A stretch of DNA of 64,000 bases from VAZQ01 sp036557665. GTDB taxonomy: Bacteria > Pseudomonadota > Alphaproteobacteria > Rhizobiales > Xanthobacteraceae. The DNA lies in contig DATBHG010000057.1 of NCBI GenBank assembly GCA_036557665.1, forward strand, positions 1 to 64,000. The letters run 5' to 3'. The position numbers were made by a program, and so were the translations under genes. The first letter of the stretch is position 1, and each line of letters opens with the position of its first letter. This document shows positions 18,107 to 26,905 of the stretch, piece after piece. Under the pieces are notes generated by a model. The model searched no databases, was not told where the DNA came from, and saw only the letters and a program-made list of their open reading frames with translations.

Positions 18107-18143
18107 GGATGGCCGGGCCGAGCCTGGCCGCGCCCGGCCATGA
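18107..18143. repeat. REP-like palindrome between convergent genes
   Basis: ATGGCCGGG at 18109-18117 is inverted as CCCGGCCAT at 18133-18141. The form resembles the common Hyphomicrobiales intergenic palindromes and sits between convergent genes, where it could also serve as a two-way terminator. Confidence 0.65.
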
Positions 18144-18175
18144 CGTTCATCTGATCGGAACGCGGTCTACTGCCT

Positions 18176-18856
18176 TCACAGACCGTTCGCTTCCGGCGCT
18201 GGCGACAGCGGCTGCGGTGCCGGTACTGAGATTGCAGCTGCGGGACGCGAGGCCGGCCCGGCAGCTGCGGCGGTGTGATAATTCGGGTTCTGGAACTGTA
18301 CCCGGCGGTTGAGCTCATTGGCCGGGTCGCTCGGCAGCAACAGCCTGGACTTGCCATAGCCCTTCGCAGTGAGCCGGTGCGGATCTATCCCATGCTGCGC
18401 GATCAGATATTGCCGCACCGACTGCGCCCGCCGCTCCGACAGTCGCTGATTGTATTCGGCGCCTCCGGTCGCATCGGTGTGACCGGCGATGATGATCGGG
18501 TATTTCGCGATGCTCGGATCGTTGAGCGCCGCGGCGACCATGTCGAGCTCGCCGCGCGCCTGCGCCGTCAGCTCGGCCGAATCGTAGGCAAAGTTGATGG
18601 TACGATCGAACGACCCCGGGGTGCGCACGCTCGCAGTCGTGGTGATGCCGCGCACCCGGCGATCGAAGACGGGCATGCTGCATTCGGGATCGAGCGCGCA
18701 GACCATTTGATCGCGGCTCAGCTCCTCCGAGAACGCCGGAGCCGTGCTGATTGCCAGTGAAAGGCAGCAGAGCAGCAGGTACGCGCATTTGGCGGCGGTG
18801 GGCGGCTTGTAGGTCCAGAAGGGGCGGGTCGGAAGGGCAATGGGGTAAGTGGCCAT
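18176..18856 (-). CDS. OmpA-family periplasmic protein (first of a tandem pair)
   Basis: This 226-residue protein has a signal sequence after a longish charged N-terminus (hydrophobic run about residues 24-42) and a C-terminal OmpA-like peptidoglycan-binding domain with IIAGHTDATGG, YNQRLSERRAQSVRQYL and NRRVQFQN. A short conserved region before it contains two cysteines (MVCALDPEC) and DRRVRGI. The tail after the OmpA domain is Ala/Pro-rich. ATG 18856 is preferred because GGAG stands 6 bases before it. The next gene upstream on the strand encodes a close paralogue. A CRP-like palindrome lies 74-89 bases upstream. Confidence 0.87.
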   Translation of the reverse strand: MATYPIALPTRPFWTYKPPTAAKCAYLLLCCLSLAISTAPAFSEELSRDQMVCALDPECSMPVFDRRVRGITTTASVRTPGSFDRTINFAYDSAELTAQARGELDMVAAALNDPSIAKYPIIIAGHTDATGGAEYNQRLSERRAQSVRQYLIAQHGIDPHRLTAKGYGKSRLLLPSDPANELNRRVQFQNPNYHTAAAAGPASRPAAAISVPAPQPLSPAPEANGL

Positions 18857-19185
18857 GGTGGTCTCCATCGTGCTCGCTCGATAACGAATTCCGATGGCGA
18901 CCAACCTACAGGCGTTCCTCGCGTTGGGATGTGATGGCGATCACAGAATTGCGCTTTGTGTGAAGCGCCGCACACAACCTGCGTTGCAAGAGACTTCGCG
19001 GAGGCGGGGCATGCGTCACCCTTCTGTCCCCCCGCCGCGCGTTTCGAGAGAGGGCATGCAGTGCGGGGCAACCCAAAGAACGCTTTGCGTTTTTTGGGGC
19101 CCGTCGCTGCGGAAAATCTGAGAGACTTCGCAAGCGCGACACCGTGCGTCGCGCCTCACCCAACGGAAGGCCGCGCGAGCCTTTC
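18857..19185. other. intergenic region between the two OmpA-like genes
   Basis: No gene is supported in this 329-base stretch. It holds a CRP-like palindrome near 18930-18945. The remainder is GC-rich without a clear terminator for the upstream paralogue. Confidence 0.55.
18930..18945. promoter_or_regulatory. CRP/FNR-type palindrome TGTGA-N6-TCACA
   Basis: TGTGATGGCGATCACA is a perfect match to the Escherichia coli CRP half-sites TGTGA and TCACA with a 6-base spacer. It lies upstream of the OmpA-like gene starting at 18856. A second site with the same halves and similar flanks occurs at 23714-23729. Binding by a CRP/FNR-family regulator is inferred. Confidence 0.55.
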
Positions 19186-19851
19186 TTAGAGACCTTCACC
19201 CCCCGTGGAACCGGCGCCACTGGGTCCTGCCGGTCGAGCCGTCGGCGTGGCCGGCTTGCCGGCGGAGGGGGCCGCAGGAGCAACGGCCGCCGGCGCAGCG
19301 GGAGCTCCGCTCGCCGGCACCGATGCGGTCGCGTAATTCTGGTTCTGGAACTGAACCCGACGGTTGAGGTCGTTGTAGGGGTCCGAGGGCAGCAGAAGCC
19401 GTGATTTGCCGTAGCCCTTCGCAACCAGCCGCTTGGGATCGATGCCGTGTGCAGAGATGAGGAATTGCCGGACTGCCTGGGCGCGGCGCTCGGAAAGGAG
19501 CTGGTTATATTCGGCAGACCCCGCCGCATCGGTGTGGCCGCTGATGATGATCGCGAGCTTGACGGTGCTGGGGTCGCTCAAGGCCTTCGCTACGCTATCC
19601 AGCTTCTCTCGGGAGTCCGCAGTTATCTCGCTGGAATTGAACGGAAAATTCAAGGTGATGTCGAATGATGCAGGCGGACGCACGACTTGCGTCGTGGCCG
19701 TTATGCCGCGAACCCGCCGATCCGTGAATGGTGTGCCGCACTGCGCACTGAGCGCACAAACCATCTCTTCCACGGTCGGATCCTCCGCTCGAGCCGATCC
19801 AACGCTCAGCAAGAGGGCCAGGCTGCAGAACAAGAGATTCGTGTATTTCAT
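19186..19851 (-). CDS. OmpA-family periplasmic protein (second of a tandem pair)
   Basis: The 221-residue product has a clean signal peptide ending near SARAED, a two-Cys segment (MVCALSAQC, DRRVRGI), and a C-terminal OmpA-like domain with IISGHTDAAGS, YNQLLSERRAQAVRQFL and LNRRVQFQNQNY. It ends in an Ala/Pro/Gly-rich tail of about 45 residues. It is closely similar over its whole length to the protein encoded at 18176-18856, so the pair arose by duplication. The proteins probably attach to peptidoglycan from the periplasm. No transmembrane barrel is present, so this is not a porin. Confidence 0.88.
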   Translation of the reverse strand: MKYTNLLFCSLALLLSVGSARAEDPTVEEMVCALSAQCGTPFTDRRVRGITATTQVVRPPASFDITLNFPFNSSEITADSREKLDSVAKALSDPSTVKLAIIISGHTDAAGSAEYNQLLSERRAQAVRQFLISAHGIDPKRLVAKGYGKSRLLLPSDPYNDLNRRVQFQNQNYATASVPASGAPAAPAAVAPAAPSAGKPATPTARPAGPSGAGSTGGEGL

Positions 19852-19934
19852 GGCTCGCTCCTTGTCCCGGTGCGGCTGGGGCTCAATGCCGCTATGCTAC
19901 GACGCTGACGGCGGTCGGCCGCCGATTATGTCCT

Positions 19935-19979
19935 CATTGGCCAAACCAAGATTGGCCAAACCAAGATTGGCCAAACCAA
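19935..19979. repeat. 15-bp tandem repeat, 3 perfect copies
   Basis: ATTGGCCAAACCAAG occurs three times head to tail without a mismatch, ending 84-128 bases upstream of the OmpA-like start codon at 19851. Confidence 0.9.
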
Positions 19980-20074
19980 GCCTCGCCGGTCGCGAACGAC
20001 GCCGGCGCGCTCAGGTGTTGGTAGCAAAGCCGGACCTTCCGGTTCAATTCGTTTCGACGCCGTCTTCCCCGTGT

Positions 20075-20118
20075 CACTCCGGCCGACTTCGGGCTTGACC
20101 CGGGGGAGAGCCGGAATC
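20075..20118. repeat. degenerate REP-like palindrome
   Basis: CACTCCGGCCGACTTCGGGC followed by GACCCGGGGG and GCCGGAATCC has the outline of a common Hyphomicrobiales intergenic palindrome. Inverted arms TCCGGC (from 20078) and GCCGGA (20110-20115) enclose a smaller GGGC/GACCCG hairpin. Confidence 0.45.
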
Positions 20119-20210
20119 CAGCGAATGCACGAACGGCGCCGATTACTCACGACTGTGGATTATCGGGTCCCGGCCAAGCAAGCCCTGCCCTGCAGCGCAG
20201 CTCGCAGAAT

Positions 20211-21515
20211 TCAGCCTTGCCCCTGGGCTGCCAGGCTTGGATTCGACCCGAAGATCGCGCGAAGCCTTACCCGCGCCCTGCGAAGCTGAGCGCTTGTACA
20301 CTGCCGCAAGCCATCGCTTGGCGGAGCATCGTCCCTTGCAGTTTTTGTCCCGGCCTCAGGCAGTGCCGCTTCTTCCTCCCGGCGACGCAGCATCTGCAGG
20401 AGCGCAAGGATTGCGCTGAGGATGAAGAATGCGGCAACGACAGTCCATTTCACGCGAGCTCTCGCGTCGGCCGCCCTTTCAGCCTCGAAGCGCGCCCAGG
20501 CAAACTGGGCTTTTTCCCGCTCTTGTGCCGCCATACGCTCGGCATTCACGATTCGAGCGCGGTCAGCATCCAGCCGGGTCTTCTGCGCGACCGACACGCG
20601 CGAGCTTTCCCTGGGCGAGGATAATTCCGGGTTGGCAGCGCCGCCGGATAGCGGCACCGTCTGTTGCGGAGCCAAAAATGCGCGCAGGTCCTTTGCCCTT
20701 ATGGAGCCGGTCACTTCCTTTGCTGCTACAGCAGGCCCAGCGGCATCCTTGCCGGCTTCGGCGACGCCGCGTTCGGCGACTCCGGCGCGACTCTTTGCCG
20801 CCGACTCGGCGGGCTCCGGTCTCGCGGCAGACGCGCGCTCAGTGCCGGGGAGCTGCCCTTGCGCGCGGGCAAGCACGGCAGCGTCAGCGGCCAAAAAGCG
20901 CAGATGACCCCGCCCGTTCCGATCGGAGGCGGACCAGAGGTAGCCAGCGCCCCCGGCCAGGCGAAAGATCGGCAAGCCGAGCTGCCGCGATTGCTGCACA
21001 TCGCCAAGGTAATCCACCAGCAGGCTTTGCTCAGGGCCGCCGGACTCGCTGCTCGGGACAGCTTTTGCCGGGAGCTCCTCCAGCTGCAACTTCCCCCAGA
21101 GCACGATCACCGCCGCCGGTGCATCCTCGCGCGCAGGCAAGCGGAGCTCACGGGCAGGCGCGCCAAACCTTGCCGACAGACGCTCGATTTCCGTTTCCAT
21201 GTCGTCTGTCGTGAAGAATGCCGGCGCGATCTCGCGGCTCACATAGGCAACGGTGCGCCCCTCATCGCGGAGCACCGAGGTCGTGGCGGTGAAGGCGCCG
21301 CGACCTCCCCTTTCGTGCCGGCTCAGACGGCACCAGCTGTGTTGGGAGAATTGCTCGCTCGGGCTGCACTGGTACGCGCGCGGCAACCAAAGCGACTTGG
21401 CAAGGGTGACACCGTCTACGGCGTATGGCGAAGCGGCGCTGGCTCCTTCGCCGAGACCCAGCGCTGCCGTGCTTGCGCAAACAGCGAGCAAGCCTCGAAT
21501 AAGCTGCGTTTGCAT
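20211..21515 (-). CDS. secreted/anchored protein of unknown function with C-terminal coiled coil and membrane helix
   Basis: From ATG 21515 the product is 434 residues: a signal peptide (ending near ASAAS), a globular periplasmic part with two cysteines (YQCSPSEQ, SWCRLSR), an Ala/Glu-rich linker, a predicted coiled coil rich in Arg/Glu/Ala around residues 335-370, and one transmembrane helix (VVAAFFILSAILALLQM) near residue 380, followed by a basic cytoplasmic tail. I do not recognise the family. The topology suggests a large periplasmic domain tethered to the inner membrane. It stands alone, divergent from the AI-2E family gene. Confidence 0.7.
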   Translation of the reverse strand: MQTQLIRGLLAVCASTAALGLGEGASAASPYAVDGVTLAKSLWLPRAYQCSPSEQFSQHSWCRLSRHERGGRGAFTATTSVLRDEGRTVAYVSREIAPAFFTTDDMETEIERLSARFGAPARELRLPAREDAPAAVIVLWGKLQLEELPAKAVPSSESGGPEQSLLVDYLGDVQQSRQLGLPIFRLAGGAGYLWSASDRNGRGHLRFLAADAAVLARAQGQLPGTERASAARPEPAESAAKSRAGVAERGVAEAGKDAAGPAVAAKEVTGSIRAKDLRAFLAPQQTVPLSGGAANPELSSPRESSRVSVAQKTRLDADRARIVNAERMAAQEREKAQFAWARFEAERAADARARVKWTVVAAFFILSAILALLQMLRRREEEAALPEAGTKTARDDAPPSDGLRQCTSAQLRRARVRLRAIFGSNPSLAAQGQG

Positions 21516-21765
21516 CACTCTGTACTCACACATCTGTCGCGAGCGCACGGAACACCGAGCACTCCCGTCGATCTTGAATTGTTAAGTTTAACAAGGTGCT
21601 AATTCGGGTCCGGCCCCGGGTCCGCATGTCTCGACGCGGACCAGCCCAGCGGCGTTGCGGCGGGGTAGCCTGCTGGGCAAAATCGCGCGGCCCGAGCCCT
21701 GCACACGCCGCCTCCCTCGAGCTTGAGTCCGGGGGGCTCACCGGGGACCGAGCAGCTGAGGAGCA

Positions 21766-22905
21766 ATGAGCTTCAACCGACCGATCGTCTTCTGGATCGC
21801 ACTCCTTCTCGTGCTGGTGATCGCCGTCGCTCTGTTGCGGGAAGTCCTGTTGCCGTTTGTGACGGGCATGGTGCTTGCCTATCTGCTCAATCCGATGGCC
21901 CAGCGGATGGAGCGCCGGGGGATGAACCGGCTGGTTGCCACCCTGGTCATCATTGCTCTTGTCGTGGCCATCATCACCGCTTTGATCATCCTGATCGTGC
22001 CGGTCATCGTGCGCGAGCTCTCCTACTTCATTGACAGCTTCCCCCTGTACGTGCGGCAACTGCGTGAGCTCGCATCCGACCCGCGCCATCCCTGGGTCGG
22101 CAAGATCGTGGGACAGGGCCTCGGCGAGGCCGAGCGCTCTTTTGGCGAGCTCACGAGCCTCGCGACCACCTGGTTCGGCACCTTCCTGCGGTCGGTGTGG
22201 TCAGGCGGACGCGCCCTGATCTCGGTCCTTTCGCTCGGAGTCGTCGCTCCGATCGTTGCCTGCTATCTCCTCTACGACTGGAACAGGATGGTCGCCACGG
22301 TCGATAATTGGGTCCCCCCGGTCCATCGCGACGTCGTGCATGGGCTCGCGCGTGAAATAGACGAGACGATCGGCGGCTTCGTTCGCGGTCAGAGCGTGCT
22401 CTGTCTGGTACTGGCAGTATTCTACGCAGCCACACTGTGGGGGATGGGCCTCAAGCACGGCGCGCTGATCGGCTTTGCTGCCGGATTGCTGAGCTTTATT
22501 CCTTATCTCGGCTCGCTCTCCGGTCTCATCATCTCGCTCTGCGTCGCGGTCGCGCAATTCTGGCCGGACTGGAGGCCGATTGCTCTGGTGCCGGCCGTCT
22601 TCTTCGTCGGGCAGTCGCTCGGGGATTACGTGCTCGCACCCTATCTGGTCGGCCGACGCATCCATCTCAATCCGGTCTGGATCATGTTTGCCCTTTTCGC
22701 CTTCGGCTATCTGTTCGGCTTCGTGGGGCTGTTGATCGCCGTGCCGTTAGCTGCCGCAATCGGCGTGCTGATGCGTTTCGTCCTGCGTCAATACTATGCG
22801 AGCCCGATCTACAAGGCCCCGCCCCCGCCTCTCGCGGGGCAGCGCAATACGGAGCTGTCTCCCGGCCGTCCGATCGCGGACAAAATCGACGCCGCCAAGG
22901 CGTAG
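21766..22905 (+). CDS. AI-2E family (PerM/YdiK-like) transporter
   Basis: This 379-residue integral membrane protein has about eight hydrophobic helices, with paired N-terminal helices (residues about 6-45), a long amphipathic periplasmic segment, and the conserved late motifs VPPVHRDVVHGLAREIDETIGGFVRGQ (partial family match), SFIPYLGSL and VGRRIHLNPVWIMFALFAFGYLFGFVGLL region. The family includes putative autoinducer-2 exporters and sodium/proton antiporters, so the substrate cannot be assigned. GAGGAGC lies directly before the start. The gene stands alone, convergent with the DUF1989 gene. Confidence 0.9.
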   Translation: MSFNRPIVFWIALLLVLVIAVALLREVLLPFVTGMVLAYLLNPMAQRMERRGMNRLVATLVIIALVVAIITALIILIVPVIVRELSYFIDSFPLYVRQLRELASDPRHPWVGKIVGQGLGEAERSFGELTSLATTWFGTFLRSVWSGGRALISVLSLGVVAPIVACYLLYDWNRMVATVDNWVPPVHRDVVHGLAREIDETIGGFVRGQSVLCLVLAVFYAATLWGMGLKHGALIGFAAGLLSFIPYLGSLSGLIISLCVAVAQFWPDWRPIALVPAVFFVGQSLGDYVLAPYLVGRRIHLNPVWIMFALFAFGYLFGFVGLLIAVPLAAAIGVLMRFVLRQYYASPIYKAPPPPLAGQRNTELSPGRPIADKIDAAKA

Positions 22906-22922
22906 GCAGTTGCTTAAAACGC

Positions 22923-23552
22923 TTATTTCAAAATCTCCAACGTCAGCGGCTTGAGACGAAAATTGTTGCACGCATTGAGCAGGATCGGGCAGTTCGAGAT
23001 GGCAACGATCTGCGGCATGAGCGCGCGCATGACCATGAAGTCCCCCGGCTTGCCCTTGGGGACGCGGATTTCCCATCGGCCGTCGGCATCGTAGGCCACG
23101 GTCATGAAGATGTTGAAGCAGGTGTCGGTATTGAAGCTCCAGCGGTCCATGCCATATCCGCGAATTGCCGTCTCCAGGTTCGACTGGCAATTCGGGGCGC
23201 CTGTCCCGGATGCGCCGTAGCGCGCGATGTTCAGGTGCTCGCTGCAGTAGCCGCCGCCGCAATAGTTCTCGCCGGTGAGGTCTTCCTCGATCTGCCACAT
23301 CGCGCGGGTGCGATTGGTGTAAAGGACATGCGGCGCAGTGAATTTCCAGGTCAGGTTGACCGCCCTGCTCGAATGCATGCTGAGCAGCTCGCGGACATCG
23401 TCGCGGTTGAACGAGATGAAATCTGCGACCTGCTCTCCCTCCGGCTGGGTCAGGCGCAGCCGCTGGCCGGATTCGATCTCGAAACTGATGTTCCCGGCCG
23501 GCGGAATGGTGACCGGCACCCCAGGCTGCAAGACGGCGGTTGCACCACTCAT
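22923..23552 (-). CDS. DUF1989 (urea carboxylase-associated) family protein
   Basis: The 209-residue protein belongs to DUF1989, the family often annotated as urea carboxylase- or aminomethyltransferase-associated. Conserved features are the QVADFISFN segment, HSRAV..TW-like region near residue 62, a Cys-rich GENYCGGGYCSEHLN motif near residue 97 and the NIFMTVAYDADG stretch. Short cysteine clusters suggest metal binding. No urea carboxylase or allophanate hydrolase gene is nearby, so the pathway link is missing here. ATG 23552 is preferred to longer upstream starts, which add a non-conserved, Arg-rich stretch running through a tandem repeat. Confidence 0.85.
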   Translation of the reverse strand: MSGATAVLQPGVPVTIPPAGNISFEIESGQRLRLTQPEGEQVADFISFNRDDVRELLSMHSSRAVNLTWKFTAPHVLYTNRTRAMWQIEEDLTGENYCGGGYCSEHLNIARYGASGTGAPNCQSNLETAIRGYGMDRWSFNTDTCFNIFMTVAYDADGRWEIRVPKGKPGDFMVMRALMPQIVAISNCPILLNACNNFRLKPLTLEILK

Positions 23553-23616
23553 TCGAGCTGATCCCTGTTTCTGGATATGCTCGTCTAAACAAGCACACTG
23601 CCAGATCGCGCGGCAA

Positions 23617-23652
23617 GTCCTCACGCGAGTCCTCACGCGAGTCCTGGCGCGA
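23617..23652. repeat. 12-bp tandem repeat, 3 copies
   Basis: GTCCTCACGCGA is present twice exactly and once as GTCCTGGCGCGA, 65-100 bases upstream of the DUF1989 start codon. Confidence 0.8.
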
Positions 23653-23713
23653 GCGCTCGAGCGGCGCGCGCAGGGCTGACCGCCGTTACCGGGCACCTCG
23701 GCGCCCACGCGGA

Positions 23714-23729
23714 TGTGACGACCATCACA
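23714..23729. promoter_or_regulatory. CRP/FNR-type palindrome TGTGA-N6-TCACA
   Basis: TGTGACGACCATCACA has both perfect CRP half-sites. It lies between the divergent DUF1989 gene (start 23552) and the small gene starting at 23842. It shares GGATGTGA...ATCACA with the site at 18930. A CRP/FNR-family regulator acting on one or both flanking genes is inferred. Confidence 0.55.
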
Positions 23730-23841
23730 AAGCTTCGGCAAAAACGCTTCTGTGTGACAGCCGGCACAGCATGGGGCGCAATACTGCGGTAGATACCAAC
23801 CGACGAGCAATGGTGATTTCACCAGGCAAACAGGTGACGAC

Positions 23842-24072
23842 ATGAGCGCAATGATCCACATCCAGGGACCCCGCGACAGCAGTTTCATCGTCAAATTCGA
23901 GACGGCCGATGGGCGCTCGCTCGCCATCATCGTGCCTGAGAAAACGGCCGCGGTGCTTCGCGACCTGCAAGAGCTCATGCCCTATGGACTTGCAGTCCGC
24001 GACATCGACGACACCAGCTGTGAGGTGGACGACGGCGAGGCGCTCGGTCCCCACTGCACCCAGTCGCCCTGA
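23842..24072 (+). CDS. small conserved-looking protein of unknown function
   Basis: The 76-residue product is acidic and soluble, without a signal peptide or membrane segment. It reads as an alpha/beta mini-domain (FIVKFETADGRSLAIIVPEK followed by a helix and a C-terminal strand) and has two cysteines near its end. CAGGTGACG precedes the ATG as a weak ribosome binding site. A CRP-like palindrome lies about 113 bases upstream. I do not recognise the family. Base composition and frame are consistent with a real gene. Confidence 0.6.
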   Translation: MSAMIHIQGPRDSSFIVKFETADGRSLAIIVPEKTAAVLRDLQELMPYGLAVRDIDDTSCEVDDGEALGPHCTQSP

Positions 24073-24300
24073 GCGACTGCGAGGCACGGGGCCCTGACAT
24101 TCACCCCTGCTGCTCGCCCGCGAAGCTCAATAAAACGGCTTGTTCCCCCGCACGAGCCTCCTTGACGTCAAAGCATCGGCGTAGGACATGTTTTGACGCA
24201 CGAGGACAACGCTTACCCTCGACGCAGACGTGTCAGCGCAATTGAGGCGGCTGCGGCGGGCCCGGCCGTGGGGACGACGCCGGACCAAGATAACCAGCGC

Positions 24301-25533
24301 ATGGCAGACCACTTCGACAAGCTCGAGATCCGCGAGCCCGCGAAACGAGAGCGGGATCTGATGAGCCGTCTGCCCGAGCTCATCGGGCGTGCTGCAGGGG
24401 CGCCGGGGTGGGCTCACCAACTCGACGGGGTGGACGCCAAGAGCATCAGCTCGCGCGCCGCGCTGGCGAAATTGCCGCTGCTCCGGAAGTCCGAGCTTGC
24501 GCAGTGCCAACGCGCCCGGCCGCCGTTCGGCGGCTTCAACCTCGGCGCGCCGGGGAGGATGCGCAGGCTGCTGATGTCTCCCGGACCGATCTTCGAGCCC
24601 GAAGGCACCGAGAAGGATTTCTGGGGCGCGGCACGCGCGCTGTTCGCGGCGGGCTTCCGCGCCGGAGACATCGTTCACAACTCGTTTGCCTATCACCTGA
24701 CGCCCGGCGGCTTCATCATGGAATCGGGCGCGCATGCGCTCGGCTGCGTGGTCGTGCCGGCGGGCACCGGCAATACCGAGCAGCAGGTCGAGGCGATCGC
24801 GCATTTCAAGCCGAGCGGCTATGCGGGGACGCCCGACTTTCTCAAGATCCTCCTCGATACCGCGGCCAGGACCGGCAAGGATGCTTCGTCGCTCAGGCGC
24901 GGCCTCGTCTCCGGCGCCGCCCTCCCCTCCTCGCTGCGCCAGGAGCTGGCATCCCGCGGAGTCGAGGTGCTGCAATGCTACGCCATCGCGGAGCTCGGCG
25001 TCATTGCCTACGAGAGCGCGGCGCGAGAGGGCATGATCCTCAACGAGAATCTCATCCTCGAGATCGTGCGCCCGGACACCGGCGAGCCGCTTGCGCCGGG
25101 GGAGGTCGGCGAGGTCGTGGTCACCTCGTTCAATGGGGATTATCCGATGATCCGGCTTGCGACCGGCGACCTCTCCGCGGCGATGCCCGGCGTCTCGCCC
25201 TGCGGCCGTACCAACATGCGCATCGCCGGCTGGATGGGTCGCGCCGATCAGACCACCAAGATCAAAGGCATGTTCGTCCACCCGCAGCAGGTGGCGGAGG
25301 TGGCGAAACGTCACCCCGATCTCGGCCGGCTGCGGCTCGTCGTCACCCGCTCGAACGAGCAGGACATGATGACGCTGATGGCCGAGACCCCTGCCCCGGC
25401 CGAGGCGCTGCGCAGGGCCGTCGCAGCAACGCTGAACGCAGTAACGAAGCTGCGGGGGGAAGTGCAGCTCGCCGCGCCGGGCAGCTTGCCGAATGACGGC
25501 AAGGTGATCGCCGACGATCGCCCTCTGGGTTGA
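24301..25533 (+). CDS. PaaK-like phenylacetate-CoA ligase family protein
   Basis: This 410-residue ANL-superfamily adenylating enzyme begins in PaaK style (HFDKLEIREPAKRERDLM), and has YAGTPDFLKILLDTA near residue 178, a YAIAELGVIAYES segment in the position of the adenylate-binding motif, ATGDLSAAM, and a small C-terminal domain with GRADQTTKIKGMFVHP. It would activate an aromatic or related acid to its CoA thioester. The usual Ser/Thr/Gly-rich P-loop of the superfamily is not obvious. ATG 24301 is chosen because the upstream in-frame TTG at 24193 adds 36 non-conserved residues. No other paa genes are near. Confidence 0.82.
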   Translation: MADHFDKLEIREPAKRERDLMSRLPELIGRAAGAPGWAHQLDGVDAKSISSRAALAKLPLLRKSELAQCQRARPPFGGFNLGAPGRMRRLLMSPGPIFEPEGTEKDFWGAARALFAAGFRAGDIVHNSFAYHLTPGGFIMESGAHALGCVVVPAGTGNTEQQVEAIAHFKPSGYAGTPDFLKILLDTAARTGKDASSLRRGLVSGAALPSSLRQELASRGVEVLQCYAIAELGVIAYESAAREGMILNENLILEIVRPDTGEPLAPGEVGEVVVTSFNGDYPMIRLATGDLSAAMPGVSPCGRTNMRIAGWMGRADQTTKIKGMFVHPQQVAEVAKRHPDLGRLRLVVTRSNEQDMMTLMAETPAPAEALRRAVAATLNAVTKLRGEVQLAAPGSLPNDGKVIADDRPLG

Positions 25534-25715
25534 ACCGGCTTACGGACAGAGTGGATAAGGGTGCGCGCGTCGCGTGCTTCTCCCCGTGGGCAAAATCCCA
25601 CCCGCGCAACGCAGTCAAGCTTGCGCCGACTGCGTAAGCTTGTCTGCACTGCATGCGCGGAAACAACACGTCGGACGATTTTGCCTACCCTGGATACCTC
25701 GCCTATGTTGGCGCG

Positions 25716-26774
25716 ATGAACGACGCTTCCAGCCCGGCGGCGAGCGCAGCCGCGGCATCCGCGAACGGCACGCCGCCCGAGACATCCGGCAGGATCGGCG
25801 TGCTGCTGGTCAATCTCGGCACGCCCGAGGCCGCCGATGCGGCCGCGGTGCGACGCTATCTCAGGGAGTTTCTCAGCGACCCGCGGGTAATCGAGAACCA
25901 GGGACTGCTGTGGAAGCTCGTGCTCAACGGAATCGTCCTGCCGCTGCGGCCGGCGCGCAAGGCGCGCGACTATCGAAAGATCTGGAACAACGCGCGAAAC
26001 GAGTCCCCGCTCAAGACCGTCACCCGCTCCCAGGCGGAGAAGCTCGCCTCGACACTGGAGCCGCTCGGGTCACGCATTGCCGTCGATTGGGCGATGCGTT
26101 ACGGCCATCCGTCGATCCGCTCGCGGCTGGCGCACCTCGTTGCGCAGGGCTGCACGCGCCTGCTCGTACTGCCTCTCTATCCGCAATATTGCGCGGCGAC
26201 GACGGGCACCGTCTGCGACGAAGTCTTCCGCGAGCTGGCCCGCCTGCGCCATCAGCCGGCGTTGCGGATCGCGCCGCCCTATTTCGACGACCCGATTTAT
26301 GTCGAGGCGATCGCCGCCTCGACATCGGCCGAGCTTGCCCAGCTCGCGTTCAAGCCCGAGGTGATACTCGCCTCCTTTCACGGCGTGCCCAAGGTCTTCA
26401 TCGACAAAGGCGATCCGTATTATGCACATTGCATGGAAACCATGCGCCACGTGCGCAACGCGCTCAACCTCGATGCCGAGAAGCTGATGGTCACCTTCCA
26501 GTCGCGTTTCGGGCGCGGGGAGTGGCTCGGGCCGGCGACCATCGATACGGTGCAGAAGCTCGCGCGCAACGGCGTGAAAAACATCGCCGTCATCACCCCC
26601 GGCTTTGCCTCCGATTGTCTCGAGACCCTGGAGGAGATCGCGGTGGAGAACGCCCATCTCTTCAAGAAGAACGGCGGAGAGAACTTCGCCGCAATTCCCT
26701 GTCTCAACGACAGCGCCCCCGGCATGCTGGTGATCTGGCAGCTCGCATTGCGGGAGTTGAAGGGCTGGGTGTGA
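25716..26774 (+). CDS. hemH: HemH, ferrochelatase
   Basis: Ferrochelatase inserts ferrous iron into protoporphyrin IX in the last step of heme synthesis. The 352-residue product shows GVLLVNLGTPEA near residue 30, RYLREFLSDPRV, LPLYPQYCAATTG near residue 155 and the metal/His motif ASFHGVPKVFIDKGDPY near residue 215, then VTFQSRFGRGEWL and VITPGFASDCLETLEE. ATG 25716 removes a 21-residue non-conserved N-terminus given by the earlier ATG at 25653. The gene stands alone on this strand between the CoA ligase and the Bug receptor. Confidence 0.95.
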   Translation: MNDASSPAASAAAASANGTPPETSGRIGVLLVNLGTPEAADAAAVRRYLREFLSDPRVIENQGLLWKLVLNGIVLPLRPARKARDYRKIWNNARNESPLKTVTRSQAEKLASTLEPLGSRIAVDWAMRYGHPSIRSRLAHLVAQGCTRLLVLPLYPQYCAATTGTVCDEVFRELARLRHQPALRIAPPYFDDPIYVEAIAASTSAELAQLAFKPEVILASFHGVPKVFIDKGDPYYAHCMETMRHVRNALNLDAEKLMVTFQSRFGRGEWLGPATIDTVQKLARNGVKNIAVITPGFASDCLETLEEIAVENAHLFKKNGGENFAAIPCLNDSAPGMLVIWQLALRELKGWV

Positions 26775-26905
26775 GCTGCTTCCCGATAGTATCTTGCACC
26801 AGGCGTGAGTGTCGGCCGTGCGTCGCAGCGACGGGGCTGGACAGCAGCCAGGCTCCCCGTTCAAATGCGCGCCGCACCGAGTTGGGACACAAAGGTTGGG
26901 AACCA

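Larger units (their letters stand above)
19852..20210. other. intergenic region with tandem array and REP-like palindrome
   Basis: This 359-base stretch separates an OmpA-like gene from a convergently unrelated minus-strand gene. It contains a 15-bp tandem array and a degenerate REP-like palindrome. Open frames crossing it have no support. Confidence 0.55.
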
